A stretch of 64,000 bases of DNA from Metallyticus violacea (GCA_030762175.1 CM060830.1:45310501-45374500), one strand, 5' to 3'. Positions 23,038 through 34,869 are shown, numbered from the stretch's first letter. Numbers and translations are program-made. The notes: generated from the letters alone by a model not told the origin.

Positions 23038-23165
23038 GCTCAGCTTGGAGAAGGGCTTGCTTTAGAAGCAGAAAAAGCACTTTGTAATTTATTATGCTTT
23101 AACACAGAGAGATTAATAAGAATGAAGTTTATTGAAGGCTGCCTTGAAAACATGGCCAATAATTG
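23038..23165 (+). CDS. Usp34: USP34 exon 4 of window (42 codons + 2 nt)
   Basis: Acceptor TTATCAG, donor GTAAGT. The peptide includes EAEKALCNLLCF and RMKFIEGCLENMANN; the RxxFIEGCLEN motif is highly conserved in USP34. The last two bases (TG) join the first base of the next exon to give Trp. A Penelope-like inverted pair begins only about 20 bp after the donor, unusually close to a splice site. Confidence 0.93.
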
Positions 23166-23184
23166 GTAAGTATATAAATTATAT

Positions 23185-24380
23185 TTATGAAGATATAGAC
23201 AATGAAGTGGGAATATATCCTTCACTTCAACATGTTCACACTAATTCCACTTACTTACATGACACTTGGACACTTTCTGAAGCAGTCGCTCCCATCAGCA
23301 ACTGTTGACCAACTACTGCTTCTTGAATTGATGACTGAATACCAGGATGTTCCTGTGGGGGTGTCTGATTGCTCTAGTAGGAACTAGCTGAGTTCATCCA
23401 TAGGAAGAAAATAAAATTTCATTAAGTTTCTCTTATTTTTTAAGGTGGAAATATTTTCCAAAGTGGATAGACTGAACTTTGGAGTCCATAGAAAATAGAT
23501 ACACACTGAAAATTACATAAAAATAATAGTTATAACCCCATTCCACATAAATATGCAATGTTTTACAGTTTGGCACACAGAATAATTAATATCCCACTCA
23601 CAGAAACAGAGTACAAAATGGAATACCAACAGATAATTAAGACAGCAATAATCATTGGTTTCAACAGAGACAATAATAAAAATTATCATAAATTTAAAAG
23701 ACAAAAATTGATAAGAGAGGTTTCCACACTGAAGAACACCAAGGAAAGATACAAATTCATAAGTTTCACATACCATCTAACTTACCACAACAAATTTAAA
23801 AAAATATTCAAAGAACATGGAATAATGTTAGCCCCAAAGAACAAATTTAATATCGAGAATTTATTAGGTTGCACAATAAAAGACACCATACCAGCAGAAC
23901 AGAAATTAGGAATTTATGAAATCAAATGTTTAGATTGTGATCAGAGATACATCTAAAAAATGAAAAAAAATTTGGAAATTCAGAGAAAAGAACACTATAG
24001 GAATATTTGTTTTAAGCAGATTCATAAATCAGTCATAGCAGCTCCCTTTTGGACCAAAAATCTTTCAATTAAACCAGAGGCTAAGCTGCTGAAACAACTT
24101 CACAACCCAATGGAGCTATCCAGCTGGGAAAAAATGAGAAAAACTTCATGAATTTTTGTTTTCCTCCTATGAATGAACTCGGCAATTTCCTACTAGAACA
24201 TCAGATACCGCCACAGGAACGTCCTGGTATCCAGCCACCATTTCCAGTAGCAGTAGTCAGTCAACAGCTGATGATGAGAGTGATTGCTTCTGAAACATGT
24301 CCTAGTGTTATGTAAATAAGTGGAATTAGTGTGAATGAATACATTAGTGTAGGATAAATTGGCAAGTAATTTGACTTTTT
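23185..24380. pseudogene. Penelope-like retroelement with inverted terminal copy
   Basis: Reverse terminal arm at about 23185-23470 (damaged hammerhead CTGATGG), then a forward copy. Frame 23558-23956 has MFYSLAHRIINIPLTETEYK (end of RT), SFTYHLTYHNKFKKIFKEHG and GIYEIKCLDCDQRYI, the start of the GIY-YIG endonuclease, ending in a stop that replaces the residue after YI. The next frame, 23960-24151, continues KKNLEIQRKEHYRNICFKQI and LHNPMELSSWEKM. One stop separates two otherwise collinear parts, so this is one of the better preserved endonucleases. It ends with a terminal hammerhead and a TAAGTGGAATTAGTGTGAAT block. Confidence 0.82.
24268..24301 (+). ncRNA. hammerhead-like ribozyme core, palindrome ACATGT
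   Basis: CTGATGA at 24268-24274, a weak stem II, GAAA at 24292-24295, ACATGT at 24295-24300, C at 24301 as cleavage base. Core fully consensus; stem II has only about three pairs. Confidence 0.6.
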
Positions 24381-24643
24381 TCTCATGTGAGTGAAGTATT
24401 TTGCTTTTAAATCATAGAACAGTTTTTTCAGATTTATAAGGTTTGTCTGGAAAATATTCAGCTATAATCTCAAAGCATTCCTATAAACACCTTAACACGC
24501 TATCACCATGTGTGGCTGAGGTTGTTCAGGCCAGACTCATGAGTGGGAGGTCTGGGGTTCGAATCCTACCAGGACCATCCTCCGTGACTGAATTTTTTCC
24601 AGGTTTTCCTCAGTCCTCATAAATGGCAAACGCTGCTAAGGTA

Positions 24644-24805
24644 TAACGTATTTGTTAAAATATTGAAGCTATTTACAGTGAAGGTTTTGTATATTGATTG
24701 ATACACTGTGGGTAATTTTTATACACTTCAGTGAGTGGGTCAACAGCTGACGATGGGAACGACGGTTCTTGAAACATTTCCTGTTTTTAAAAACATGTAA
24801 GTGAA
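24644..24805 (+). mobile_element. solo hammerhead-bearing Penelope-like unit (162 bp)
   Basis: Inserted in a SINE, flanked by the perfect 12 bp duplication GCTGCTAAGGTA at 24632-24643 and 24806-24817. No coding. It contains TTACAGTGAAGG near its left end, an inverted TACACTGTGGGTAA, a hammerhead-like core and ACATGTAAGTGAA at its right end. It shows that terminal units move on their own as discrete insertions. Confidence 0.8.
24747..24780 (+). ncRNA. hammerhead-like ribozyme core
   Basis: CTGACGA at 24747-24753, stem II GGGAAC/GTTCTT (loop GACG), GAAA at 24771-24774, then ACATTT and C. Core fully consensus; the stem III hexamer has lost its palindrome. Confidence 0.65.
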
Positions 24806-25209
24806 GCTGCTAAGGTACCCTAAACTAGGGCCTGGAATGTTTCCTTCCTTTAAAAAATCCTTTCCCATTGTATCATTTCATTCTTATGTATCACCAATGT
24901 CCACTGCCTGTGGTGCTCATTAGTAAAAATGGGCATTAAACACACACATACAAAAAAAAAAAAGAACTTAAAATGCTCACCTCAATCCCTTTTGCTTTTC
25001 AAAACAATCTGCAAAGTCCTCTTTTAGAATCACAACAACTGCCTTCTTTCTCAGTTCATCCAGGTCCAAAATCCTCACCCTTTCAATGACATATTTTAGT
25101 TTTTGGAAAAGACAAACATTTCAGTGAGTCTATTTTGAACTGTAGAGTAGGATGAAAGACCTTAATGATGCAATTTTTTGTCTAAATGGAATACAAAAAA
25201 GGTCAGGTA

Positions 25210-26400
25210 TATTGTTAATTAAGATCATTATATGACTGAGTTGAACTATGCACTCTCATTGACTCCACTTAATAATTAAAATGTACAACATGTTTCACAG
25301 ACCATCGTCCATTTCCTCTGCTAACCGTTGACTGCTGGATAACTCATTATGCTTTCGGGATGTATATTCTGCTCTGGTGGAGGTGTGATGACTTAAAGTT
25401 TATGTTTTCATCCCTTAAGTATCGAAGTTCATCAGTCTGTCTCTACATTCATAAATTTCCTCCCATGTAGGTCCTTGTACTGATTTTAATAACTTTGCAT
25501 TTTTCACTATGTTATGGTTGTCTGTCCAGAAGTAGATACTACTGCTGCTTTCTCTGTTTGTATGTATTTTATGTTCCTGAAGTTTCTTTTAATCTTGTGC
25601 CTACACTGCTCTTTGTTTTTCCTGTATAGACTTTTTCACATTCTGCACATTTTATTTGGTAAATACATGCTTTTTTCAGTGGTAGAATACTATTATTAAT
25701 ATTGTCATTTAGGAGATTTTTTAAATTAAATGTGTTAATTATTGCAAATCTAATATTAAAATCTTTTAGAATATTTTGAAATTTTTCATTGCCCATGGAT
25801 GATATATGAATTTTTTTAAAAACTATCTTATATCTTTTCCTTTGAAAGTGTTGTGGTTTCTTTAATAAATTCTGCCTCTTGAACATCTGTACTTTTTTTT
25901 GAACTGGAGAATGAAGCAGATATTTACGAAATAATATGTGCAGAATGCAAAAAAGTTTACATGCGAAAAACAAAGAGAAACATGGGCACACGGTTGAAAG
26001 AACTCCAGGAACATAAAATACAAAAAATGGAGAAATCAGCAATAGCATCTCATTTCTGAACAGAAAACCACAATATAGTACAAAAAGCAAAATTATTAAA
26101 ATCAGTACAGGGCCTACATTGGAGAAAATCTATATTTGCAAATACAGAGATTAATGAACTTTGACACTTCTGGGGATGAAAACATAAACTTTAAGTTTAT
26201 CACATGTCTACCAGAGCAGAATTAATGTTCCCAGAGTATAATGAATTATCCAGAAGTCGATGGTTAGCTATGGACGATGGTCTGCAAAACATCTACATTT
26301 AATAGTAAATGGAGTCAATAATAGTGTGTAGTTCAACTGAATCATACAGTGATCTAATTATATGACTAGTTTCACTGTACAAATTCCAATTAGCATTTCA
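25210..26400. pseudogene. Penelope-like inverted pair
   Basis: The minus-strand half has endonuclease coding with ACIYQIKCAECEKVYTGKTK (YIG changed to YTG) and NILKDFNIRFAIINTFNLKN, between about 25600 and 25900. The plus-strand half from about 25915 repeats EIICAECKKVYMRKTKRNMG-like text, MEKSAIASHF and a tail to 26240. Both halves end in CAACTGAATCATACAGTGATC-type PLE ends. The ribozyme region (AGCTATGGACGATGGTCTG) no longer has a CTGANGA core. Confidence 0.72.
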
Positions 26401-27910
26401 GGTATATTGTTTTGATAAAGTGCCCATAGTTGGAGATATTTTTCTTCTTAAAACCAAAGAACTTCATAAGTATTCTCAGGCTGTGGGAAACACAGATATC
26501 TGTGAAATTTAAAAGAAGAAGCTAAATGGCCTAGACCTGACTTTGCTGTACCTTCTTTGGATGAAAAGATAAAAGTGATTTGCATCCAAATTACAATTTT
26601 ACGTGCAAGTGCAAGTACACACATTGCAGTTTTGCTGCTGCTGTTCTGATATGTTAGTACAAACACATTTATATTTTACTATGCATAATATTACTGAAGC
26701 AAAAGTAGCAGGATGCTTTCTTCAATTAATTATTGAAGTAAACCAAGTTTTGGAGGGAACAGTTTCTTTTACAAAAGTGTGAAAATGTACCAAATGAAAA
26801 AAGAGGCAGCAGGATTTTAAATTTAAGCGCAGATAAAAATATTCAAAGAACTTGGAAAATACATCAGTAAGAGACAAAAATGACTATGAAAGGTGGGCAA
26901 TACAAAGGGAATAACAATGTTCATAATGGCACTATTTAGGATTGGATTTATACCTCCATGATATACTTAATTATGGGGGGTTAGGAAGAAATGTAACTCC
27001 ATAAATTCAAAGTTGTATATTGTAAAATATAAATGATGGTAATAGTCATAAGTTTACATACATTTTGTAATTCAAATTAATATTACATAACATAATTAGC
27101 ACTGTGACGTTTTTTTAAATTGCATTTTATTTTGATAATAGTTATATTTTAAGTATTTCATCAGTAAAAATTAAAGTGTCATTTCTTATTTTTTTTGTCA
27201 GTCATTGCTCCACATTATTGATAATGTATACAAATTTTAGGGATATTTGAAGGTTGATGAATATTGATTTGATTCACAAAAGTTTCTGTAAACTAATTTG
27301 GTCTACCAATGGCTTCGGCAGCTCAAGCAGAGTTAAAAAGAATAGGGGATAAGGAAACACAAGGGAAAGGACATTAAAGTATTGGTTCAGGACCAACAAA
27401 CTGCATGAAGAAAATATTCTGAGACAATGCTTAATTTTGCAAGAAAGGATAAAACACAGATACTGGGTCAGTACAATTAAATATTTTGGATGGTATTGGT
27501 ATGGGAGAAATATGGAAAGATAGGGAATTAAAAGAGAAAAGCTTTTGAAAAGAAATAAAGACAAGGATTGAAGATATTAAAGCAAAAGAAGTATTTGATG
27601 GCTTTATTAATAAAAAATACCTAAGTTTATATAGATGCATGAAAAATGCTTAGGGGAAGTGAAAAATGTTTAATGTGCTAATAAGATGACAAAATAATTT
27701 GCAGCAGAACTGGAATTGTAAAGTTGAAAGAAGTTAATGAAAGGTTAAATAAATAGGGTAATCTTCCAGCAGAAATAGTTGGGAATAAGATAATGAATTT
27801 AAGCATGGAAATAAAATGTAAAGAACTTGGAAGCTATTTAGGGAAAGTAAGGAGGAAATGGTTGAGAGAGATCAATAAATGAGTAAAAGGAATAAATGAG
27901 CAATAAATTA
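26401..27910. other. intron sequence, unrecognised, purine-rich
   Basis: 1.5 kb with no clear family. 27290-27900 is rich in AAGAAAT and GGGAAT-like words on the plus strand and may be an old untraceable element. Minus-strand open frames of up to 96 codons here are low in complexity and not supported. Confidence 0.35.
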
Positions 27911-29230
27911 CACTGGGCAACAAAAAAATAATTTTTGAATGTTTCGAGCACTTCATGAGGCAATTCCTACTAATTTGGGGTTGAGAAAAACAAATATGAC
28001 AGTGAAAAAATTTTATTAGCTCTAGTTTCTATGATATACACAAGGTGGAAGTATTACATATTAACGGATTGAGAGAAAAGGATACATTTTAATTACATAC
28101 ATGCTAACAACAATGAAAGTGCATTTGATTTTTTTAACTGGTAATTACATGCTAAGAGTTCTAAATTGCTGGAAAAATACTTCGCAGATAGTCGTGTCTG
28201 AAGAGAATCATGTGGTGGCCTATTGACTTCGTCGTCTTTTAGCTTGCCTCTTGTGATGGAGTTCCGCAGAATCCCTATACAAAGACCAACAGTAATCTTC
28301 AAGCATTACTTCATTCCAACGGCCCTGATATTTTTGTTCCATAACAGAAATGTCCTGATGGAATCTCTCCCCATGTTCATCACTAACAGCTCCACAACTA
28401 GGAGGGAAAAAGTCTAGGTGGGAGTGGAGAAAATGGATCTTAAGGGACATGTTGCATCCAAGGTTACGGTATTTTTGCAGGAGCACTGTCACCAAATGAT
28501 TGTAGTTGTCATCTCTTTTGTTGCCTAAAAATCCATGAACAACACCCTTGAAGGCTTCCCAAGCTTCCTTTTCTTTCCCCTCCAAAACTTGGTCAAATGC
28601 AGGATCCTATACAAGTTCTCTTATTTGTGGTCCGACAAAAATGCCTTCCTTACTTTTGCATCACTTAATTTCGAAAATTTCTCTCTGATGTACTTAAAGA
28701 CCCGTCCTTCTTGGTTCATAGCTTTGACAAAGTTTTTCATCAAACCCAGCTTGATATGCAGGGGTGCAAGAAGAACGTCTTTTGGGTCCACAAGAGGCTT
28801 GGCAACGACATTTTTCTCGCTAGGGTGAAGATTTCTTGCAGGCCAGTCTTCTTTCACCACAAATATAACAAAAGTTATTCACCATATTTACACATTTTCG
28901 TGGCATTTTTACAAATTTTACACTAAAAAAGCACTCGCGAACCAGAAATTTTGCATTAATTTGAGTAGAAACTACATGTAATTCACAGTCACATCAACAG
29001 TATCTATGTTTATGACTTACAAACAGCTGAAGAGCATTTGTGTTTTGTTATTTGACAGGTGTGCCAACTCCCCCCAAAATTAAAATCTTCACTCTAAAAA
29101 ATAAAATGTCACTTTATCTTCAAAACAAGAGCTAATCTATAATTTTTATGGTGATTTTTGAATTCAGCAGATGGAAATACATGTAAATTCACTATTTTTA
29201 AGCCCGAAACATTTTCATTGTTGCCCAGTG
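27911..29230 (-). mobile_element. CACTG-ended DNA transposon, 1,320 bp
   Basis: Both ends begin CACTGGGCAACAA (inverted), flanked by TTA at 27908-27910 and 29231-29233. CACTG ends with a 3 bp duplication fit the CACTA/EnSpm superfamily or a relative. The only coding inside is a broken minus-strand gene without a recognisable DDE domain, so the element is probably non-autonomous or has captured this gene. Confidence 0.82.
28220..28860 (-). pseudogene. element-borne protein of unknown function, frameshifted
   Basis: Two minus-strand frames make one protein. The first (28860-28621) has NLHPSEKNVVAKPLVDPKDV and LLAPLHIKLGLMKNFVKAMN. The second (28585-28220) has GKEKEAWEAFKGVVHGFLGN, LGCNMSLKIHFLHSHLDFFP and CGAVSDEHGERFHQDISVME, then RYQG-like and DYCWSLYRD. 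I recognise this as a multicopy hypothetical protein found in many arthropods and other animals. The His/Asp/Cys-rich HSHLDFF...DEHGERFHQD could bind metal. The join has a one-base loss near 28622-28632 and a TAG stop near 28608, so it is broken. The function is not known to me. Confidence 0.75.
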
Positions 29231-29233
29231 TTA

Positions 29234-30120
29234 TTAGAGATGACTTAATTCTTTGATAAAATCCAACATCTTAATAACCACAGTGTAGTGGATTTTGGAT
29301 TAATAAGACAGTCAGCAACTAAATTGAGATAAAATATTAGTAGAATTTATAATTAATAAATACAAAGTAATATAAGAATGATGGATTGACCGTATAATTC
29401 TGTATACTGTGCTTTACTTTGCATTTGTTGTACTCAGTATTGAATAAATTCATTCATTTGTTTATTCTTTCCATTGAATAAAACTGAGGCAAAGACGATT
29501 TCAAATAAAACGTTTAAAATATAATGTATACCAACCTGAAGATTCCAGACATGGGAAGTTGAAACTATATTTTAGGTTTCTCATAGGGATTTTGACACTC
29601 ACAAGAAAGTATGAAACAAATGACCATATAATTTTCAAAATAGGGATACACCATCTTCTTTATTATTAAAATTTCACTATATGTGCACTACAAGTCTGCT
29701 GTCTTATAGACTAATTGAGGCTTATGAGAAATATTGGTGAATTTTCTCACAATAAGTTATTAAATGGTTATCTGTTTCATAACTACTATAAACACTTATC
29801 AAAGAGATAATGTTAAATAGTAAATATAAAATATATCTTTATTAAAGTTACTGCTTTTGATGAATTAATCCAATGTTACTGCCAAAATTTGGCAAAGAAC
29901 TAAGTGCAGTTGAGATCTTTTTATCCAAATCTTATAGTTTGTAGAAAAATTTTTGTGGTTTCATTATGTTTTATATTTGCTGTGTACATCAGTTCTGCAT
30001 AAAATTGTATTATATTGAATATAAAGATTTTAAATACATTTATACATTGAAGTCTTTTTCTGAGAACTCTAAATGAATTGCTTAAAAATTGCATCATGTA
30101 GAGCATTTTGAACAACATTA
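29234..30120. other. intron sequence, nothing recognised
   Basis: AT-rich. No supported feature. Confidence 0.4.
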
Positions 30121-30122
30121 TA

Positions 30123-30785
30123 CAGGGTCTCTCACACATAGATCGGGCCAACAGAGCCAGAGCTCTCACTCCTGAGCAATCAAATAAAATATTTAGGCAA
30201 CTGAAACCACTAACTTTGTAATGATTCAGGTTATCATAGCTACAGTTACAATTACAATGAAAATAAGCACACACTGTATCACAGGAAAGGTTAGAAATAT
30301 TCTCCTGCTACATCCACTCAACTCTGGCATCTTTTAAGCAAATTTTCTTTCATGCACATCAATTCAGATTCAGAAATAGTGTTAATTTCTCTCCTGATAT
30401 TGTTTTTCAGTTCTTCTAATGTGTGGGAGTTTGACCTATACACTTAAGCTTTCAAGTTGCGCAATAATTAAAAATCACACGATAGGACTGTGTAGGCCAT
30501 AACCCTATTTACCCTATCTTTCAACATTTTCCTTAGTGACATTTAATGACTATGCAGCTGTATGCACAATGGCAGAATCTTGCTGGAAATATCCATACTG
30601 ACTTTCAATATCAGTAGTTCAAAAATTTGGATTAGTATGCCATTCCTGTAATGCTCTGAATTTATGGTATCTATATAAAATATTGTCTCTGTTGTCCTGT
30701 ATGCATTAACCTCGCACCATACCCCGATTTTCTTGTCATGTAATGGGCTTTACTGAATCAGGTTTCTCTGAGCTCCAATACCATT
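30123..30785 (-). pseudogene. mariner/Tc1-type transposase relic, C-terminal part
   Basis: Begins after TA at 30121-30122 with CAGGGTCTCTCACACATAG, a TIR-like end. The minus strand reads SHTLEELKNNIRREINTISE, then SELMCMKENLLKRCQS, preceded by KVSMDISSKILP and EHYRNGIP remnants. This matches the C-terminal third of insect mariner-like transposases (HTLEELKNNIR.EI..I). The N-terminus and the other end are missing at about 30785, where Penelope-like sequence starts. Confidence 0.65.
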
Positions 30786-30889
30786 TATTCTCTGTCAAAA
30801 CATATAGAAGATAAGAGAAGATTATTAAATTTGGGTCAATTACCCCATAATTAACATTCTGTATAGTTACAGAAATATACCGAACCTTG

Positions 30890-31420
30890 TTATCGTTCCA
30901 GAAATATGCTGCTATGGCTGATTTTTCTATCAGCACATTTCTGGAATGAAAATTATGAAATAGAAAAAGGCATCTCTTTATTAAAAGCCGTTCAACATCC
31001 CAAGGAACTTGATATGTGGGAAAAGGTTTTCATAAAGAAATATGAATATAAACTGATGAATTTCAACATTCCGGAAGCAGACAATTATTTGTACAAGCTT
31101 ATAAATAGACCACTAGATTCACCACAATTGCCTACCTTTTCAAACCCAATATGATCCACCATGCACCAGTTGTTTAACAGTTGACAATGTGAGCAAAGAT
31201 CTCACAAAACATGCCCTGAATTTTTTAATTTTGAGAGTGAAACGTTAAGAGTGTTTTATCATTGTATCAATATTTTAAATGTTTTTAACTCGGACTGCTT
31301 CCATGTTCATTGGAAGTGAAGCCACAGAAATATTTTTAGCATTTTAAAATATTTTATCTACTGGAGATCTTATACTTGTTTTCACTGTATTGATTCCCAA
31401 ATATATTAAAATTAAAATGG
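30890..31420 (+). pseudogene. Penelope-like endonuclease tail and terminus
   Basis: Frame 30906-31154 contains SAHFWNENYEIEKGISLLKA and LDMWEKVFIKKYEYKLMNFN, the C-terminal half of the PLE endonuclease, ending at a natural-looking stop. The terminal block follows (GTTGACAATGTGAGCAAAG, then AAGAGTGTTTTATCATTG) and an end shared with 55788-55957. The hammerhead region is the TTGACAA type with CAAAACATGC, degenerate. Confidence 0.72.
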
Positions 31421-31773
31421 AAAATATGCTGATAATATTTAGTTAAGGAAAGTAAAACGTTAAATAAATTACCTCAATATTTAATTTATTTATAAATTCT
31501 CATCATTGTCTAAAAATGGGAATGAAATATTAAAAATGGTTTTATTTTGTTTGCAGGTTTGCTACATTCAGTTTGGTGGCCTAATTTCCCAAATTTTCAA
31601 AATAAAGTGCCACTTCTAGTACTTATATCATAAAGAACTATTTTTACTAGTTTAGATATTTTCACAGTTGATTAAATGACCACAGGATTGCTATTAAATA
31701 AAAGTCAATATAAAGTTTATTATTAATGCATAAGAATTATGCAGATAACTTAATCTTGTATGTCTTTGTTAAG

Positions 31774-32028
31774 GTCTGTTGTAGTTTCCTTAAGACTGTT
31801 ACCAAAGTTATTTGCATCATTCCAACAATTTCGTGGAATGGATACACACCAGATAACAACATGGGCAGAAAGAGAACACAATATGATGCAGTGCTTCTTT
31901 AACAATCTTAAAGTGTACACAAAGGAAGGTCCAAAAAGTAGTCTCTATTCTCATCAGACTGAAATTCAAGTGAGACTGCAGTTCTTAACATCGCTCTTCT
32001 CTCCAGTTGGTTCACCTGATAGTTTTAG
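31774..32028 (+). CDS. Usp34: USP34 exon 5 of window (84 codons)
   Basis: Acceptor TTGTTAAG (weak polypyrimidine tract), donor GTATGA (non-consensus at +5). The peptide contains SVVVSLRLLPKLFASFQQF, then THQITTWAEREHNMMQCFF and SLYSHQTEIQVRLQFLTSLF, following vertebrate USP34 closely. These are alpha-helical repeats of the scaffold. It ends in AG, completing Arg with exon 6. Confidence 0.94.
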
Positions 32029-32289
32029 GTATGAAACACATGTTAAAAGATCATTTGATAGCTTGTGTTAAAATGTTCACCTGCTTTCATTTCAGTTTTA
32101 TACTTTGTAATATTTAAAATTTATATTTTTTACATTAACATCACTTGTGTATTTATTGTATTAAGAATTTAGGTTTTAAAGTTACAGTTTTATTTGTAAA
32201 TAATATAACATTAAATATAAAAAACTTGAAATATATGATATTTGTCCAAAAAGAAATTAAACTTTTTCTGAATAATGTTATTTATCTTT

Positions 32290-32640
32290 TATACAGCTTA
32301 ATGAGATCTGTTCTCCTGAAAGAGTTTCCCTTCACTGTTAATATATTGCTCACAGAACTTCTTCCACTTTTTGCATGTATTCTGGAATGTGTTATATGTA
32401 ATGACTTTCAGCTCCTTTAACAGATTTCCTGTTTGCTCTTCTATGGGCTGGAAATGACATCTTTTCAGAGTGGATTTCAACCTCTGAAAAATAAGGAAGT
32501 CTGAGGAGCCAAATCCGACGAAAAGGGAGACTGAGATACAATAGTTGTATTATGCATGGCAAGAAGCTCTTGAATAGTAGGTGGAAGGTGCAGCATATAT
32601 GTTCTGTTTGCCTCTTCTTTCTCACAGGCTCCCTCAAATG
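32290..32640 (-). pseudogene. mariner transposase C-terminal relic
   Basis: The minus strand reads STLKRCHFQPIEEQTGNLLK, ELKVITYNTFQNTCKKWKKF and EQYINSEGKLF, matching the mariner C-terminus (LKGRRF..EEIQ...L..I....F..C...W..R......GEYF). Upstream FGSSDFLIFQRL resembles the DFFLFP motif. Boundaries are uncertain. Lies 260 bp after the exon 5 donor. Confidence 0.65.
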
Positions 32641-33869
32641 CTACATATCTTAGCATATCTCAGCTGCATATAAAATTAGTGGTTTGTATGCTTGTAGTGA
32701 ATTCATTAAAATAATAAGAGAAACAATCCTTTGACATTTGAGCGATTTTGGCTTTGATATTGGTGATAATTTCCCTACTCTTTGTGATTACTGTGCTTTA
32801 GTTTCAAGATCTTAACTTCAGGCACAGGTCTCATAACCTGTTATTATGTTTCAGTAAACTATCATACTCATTTATATCATTCAGAAAATTTTGATGAAAT
32901 TAACAAGCTTTTCTTTTTGTTGATCTTTCAACAAATGTGAAACAAATTTTGCATGTCAAATTTTCCTGCCAAAATCATAGGATACAAAATTTTGCTAATT
33001 CCTGCCTCTACTATTTCACAAACATTAACTGCTGATTTTGCTGTGTCAGAGCATGTACTTTATGAATTTAACATATTTGCATAATTTTGGTGGCCAGCCA
33101 CGTATTGCATTTTCAAAGGATGTTCACTTTGAACCAAGAATAATTTATATAGGCCCATATACTGTTCCCCAAATCTTCTTAGAACTTTTTAGAGCATATG
33201 TAAATGCTTTGCTGTCCAATATGAAAAAATAATTGAACACGTGCTGTGTTTCCAGAATCTTTACCTTTCTTATACCATAAATTGCCATAAGCACACAACA
33301 TTCTTTCAATTAAAAGCTTGCAAATTGGCATTGAAAATATGGAGTGATGCCATAAATAGCATATTATTTCTGAAGAAGTACTTATGCAGCACTAGTAAGT
33401 GGAAAAGAAGCATAAATTCATTGGCAAGCTATTTTGAAAGTTCAATTTCTTTTTGTAATAACCTGTGTTATGTGTTTTGTAATAATGAAAGATAATTGTG
33501 CTTGGGGTTTGGCAATGTAATGAAATTTATCATATATGCATCACAAATATAATTGCTGGTATAATTACAATACCAAACCAACAAAGTATTAAGCAAATAA
33601 AAAATAAATATTTTCTTCTCTGTTTACACAGGATGAATAGCCTAACACTACTACTGCACATTTTTCAAATGGAAGAATACTTATTGATTTCAAGAAATTA
33701 AAACTAGATGAGATGAGTTTTTTTTTCCCCCTCTCTCTCCCATAATTCAAGGCTAAGTAGTTACAAAAATTGTTATACATGAGGCTCACACTTTAAGAGA
33801 AATCCCATTATCACTGGGAAAAAAGTAATATATTTCTCTAATTGTTAGAAAAAAAGGGTGTATATTCTT
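32641..33869. other. intron sequence, nothing recognised
   Basis: AT-rich. It may include further decay of the preceding mariner, but no motif supports that. Confidence 0.35.
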
Positions 33870-33927
33870 AATTATCTAATGGGTCGATTTGATAATCTTA
33901 TGCTCCACTTACTGTTGAATTATGCAG

Positions 33928-33961
33928 AACTAGTTTCGCTGGTTTTTGCCTGCATCCTCAG
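33928..33961 (-). ncRNA. hammerhead-like ribozyme core, palindrome ACTAGT
   Basis: Minus strand: CTGAGGA (33955-33961), stem II region TGCAGGCAAAAACCAGC, GAAA at 33934-33937, ACTAGT at 33929-33934, T at the cleavage position. Core consensus; stem II has internal mismatches that are repaired in the partner copy at 34836. Confidence 0.6.
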
Positions 33962-34835
33962 TTGCGAGTCGGCTGTCGGATTCGTTGTTGGTTGGCTGGA
34001 GGACTTGGTGTAGTTCTCGTGGACATTTTATGAACTTCTAGATTAATTTGTCTTCTGTTGGGATCTCAAAGTTTATTCAAGTGGATTCAATCCCACAGCA
34101 CACCATCTTGCAATTCTGAATAGCTTAGCACATAGACTCATCAACATACCTATGAATGAGTTTGAATACAACAAAGAATACCATCATGTTATACAAACAG
34201 CAAAATTCAGTGGGTATGACCAAGAAATTGTAGATAAGAAAATCAAGAAATTTAAACAAAAGAAGAGGTTAAAGCAGGTTACAACATTGACAGCAATAAA
34301 AGAATCTACCATCCATATGAAATTCACCTATCATCCTTGGGCTACCAAAAAATTCCAAAAAAAAAATCAGAGAGTTTGGAATTACTTTGTCCCCAGTGAA
34401 CAAGTTTAGCCTAAAAAAATCTGCTCAATTCTGGTGATAATGATAGAATATCGGAGAAGAAGCCAAGAATATACAACATCAATTGTTTAGAATGTAACAA
34501 AGTATATATTGGAAAAACAAAAAGAAGCATTGGAATCAGGCTGAAGGAACACTGGAGAAACATAAGGTACAATCAGATAGAGAAATCAGCAGTTGCACAT
34601 CACTTTTGGAGAGATAAACATGATATAGAAATGGAAGTGAAATTATTGAAATTTGTAGATCGACCCGTTGAGCTGGGAATATGGGAAAAAATTTACATAA
34701 AAAAATATGAGGATAAGGTTATGAACTTTGAGATCCCAACAGAAGACAAATTAATCCAGAAGTTCATCAAATGTCCTGGAGAGCTACACCAAGTCCTCCA
34801 GCCAACCAACAGCGAACCCGACAGTCGACTTGCAA

Positions 34836-34869
34836 CTGAGGATGCAGGCAAAAGCCTGCGAAGCTAGTT
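34836..34869 (+). ncRNA. hammerhead-like core, perfect stem II, GAAG
   Basis: CTGAGGA at 34836-34842, stem II GCAGGC/GCCTGC (six pairs, loop AAAA), then GAAG in place of GAAA and CTAGT. The A to G change also spoils the ACTAGT palindrome. Confidence 0.58.

Larger units (their letters stand above)
24505..24960 (+). repeat. SINE family A, interrupted by an insertion
   Basis: Head GTGTGGCTGAGGTTGTTCAG, B box GGTTCGAATCC near 24557-24567, body to 24643. It resumes at 24806 with ACCCTAAACTAGGGCC and ends TGGGCATTAAACAC plus A run at 24960. The break is a 162 bp insertion with a 12 bp target duplication. Confidence 0.85.

Noticed and set aside
25569..26090. 173 codon frame beginning with a hydrophobic segment that looks like a membrane protein
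   Set aside because: The first part is antisense Penelope-like sequence read through an inverted junction; only the ending CIYQIKCAECEK part is real element coding.
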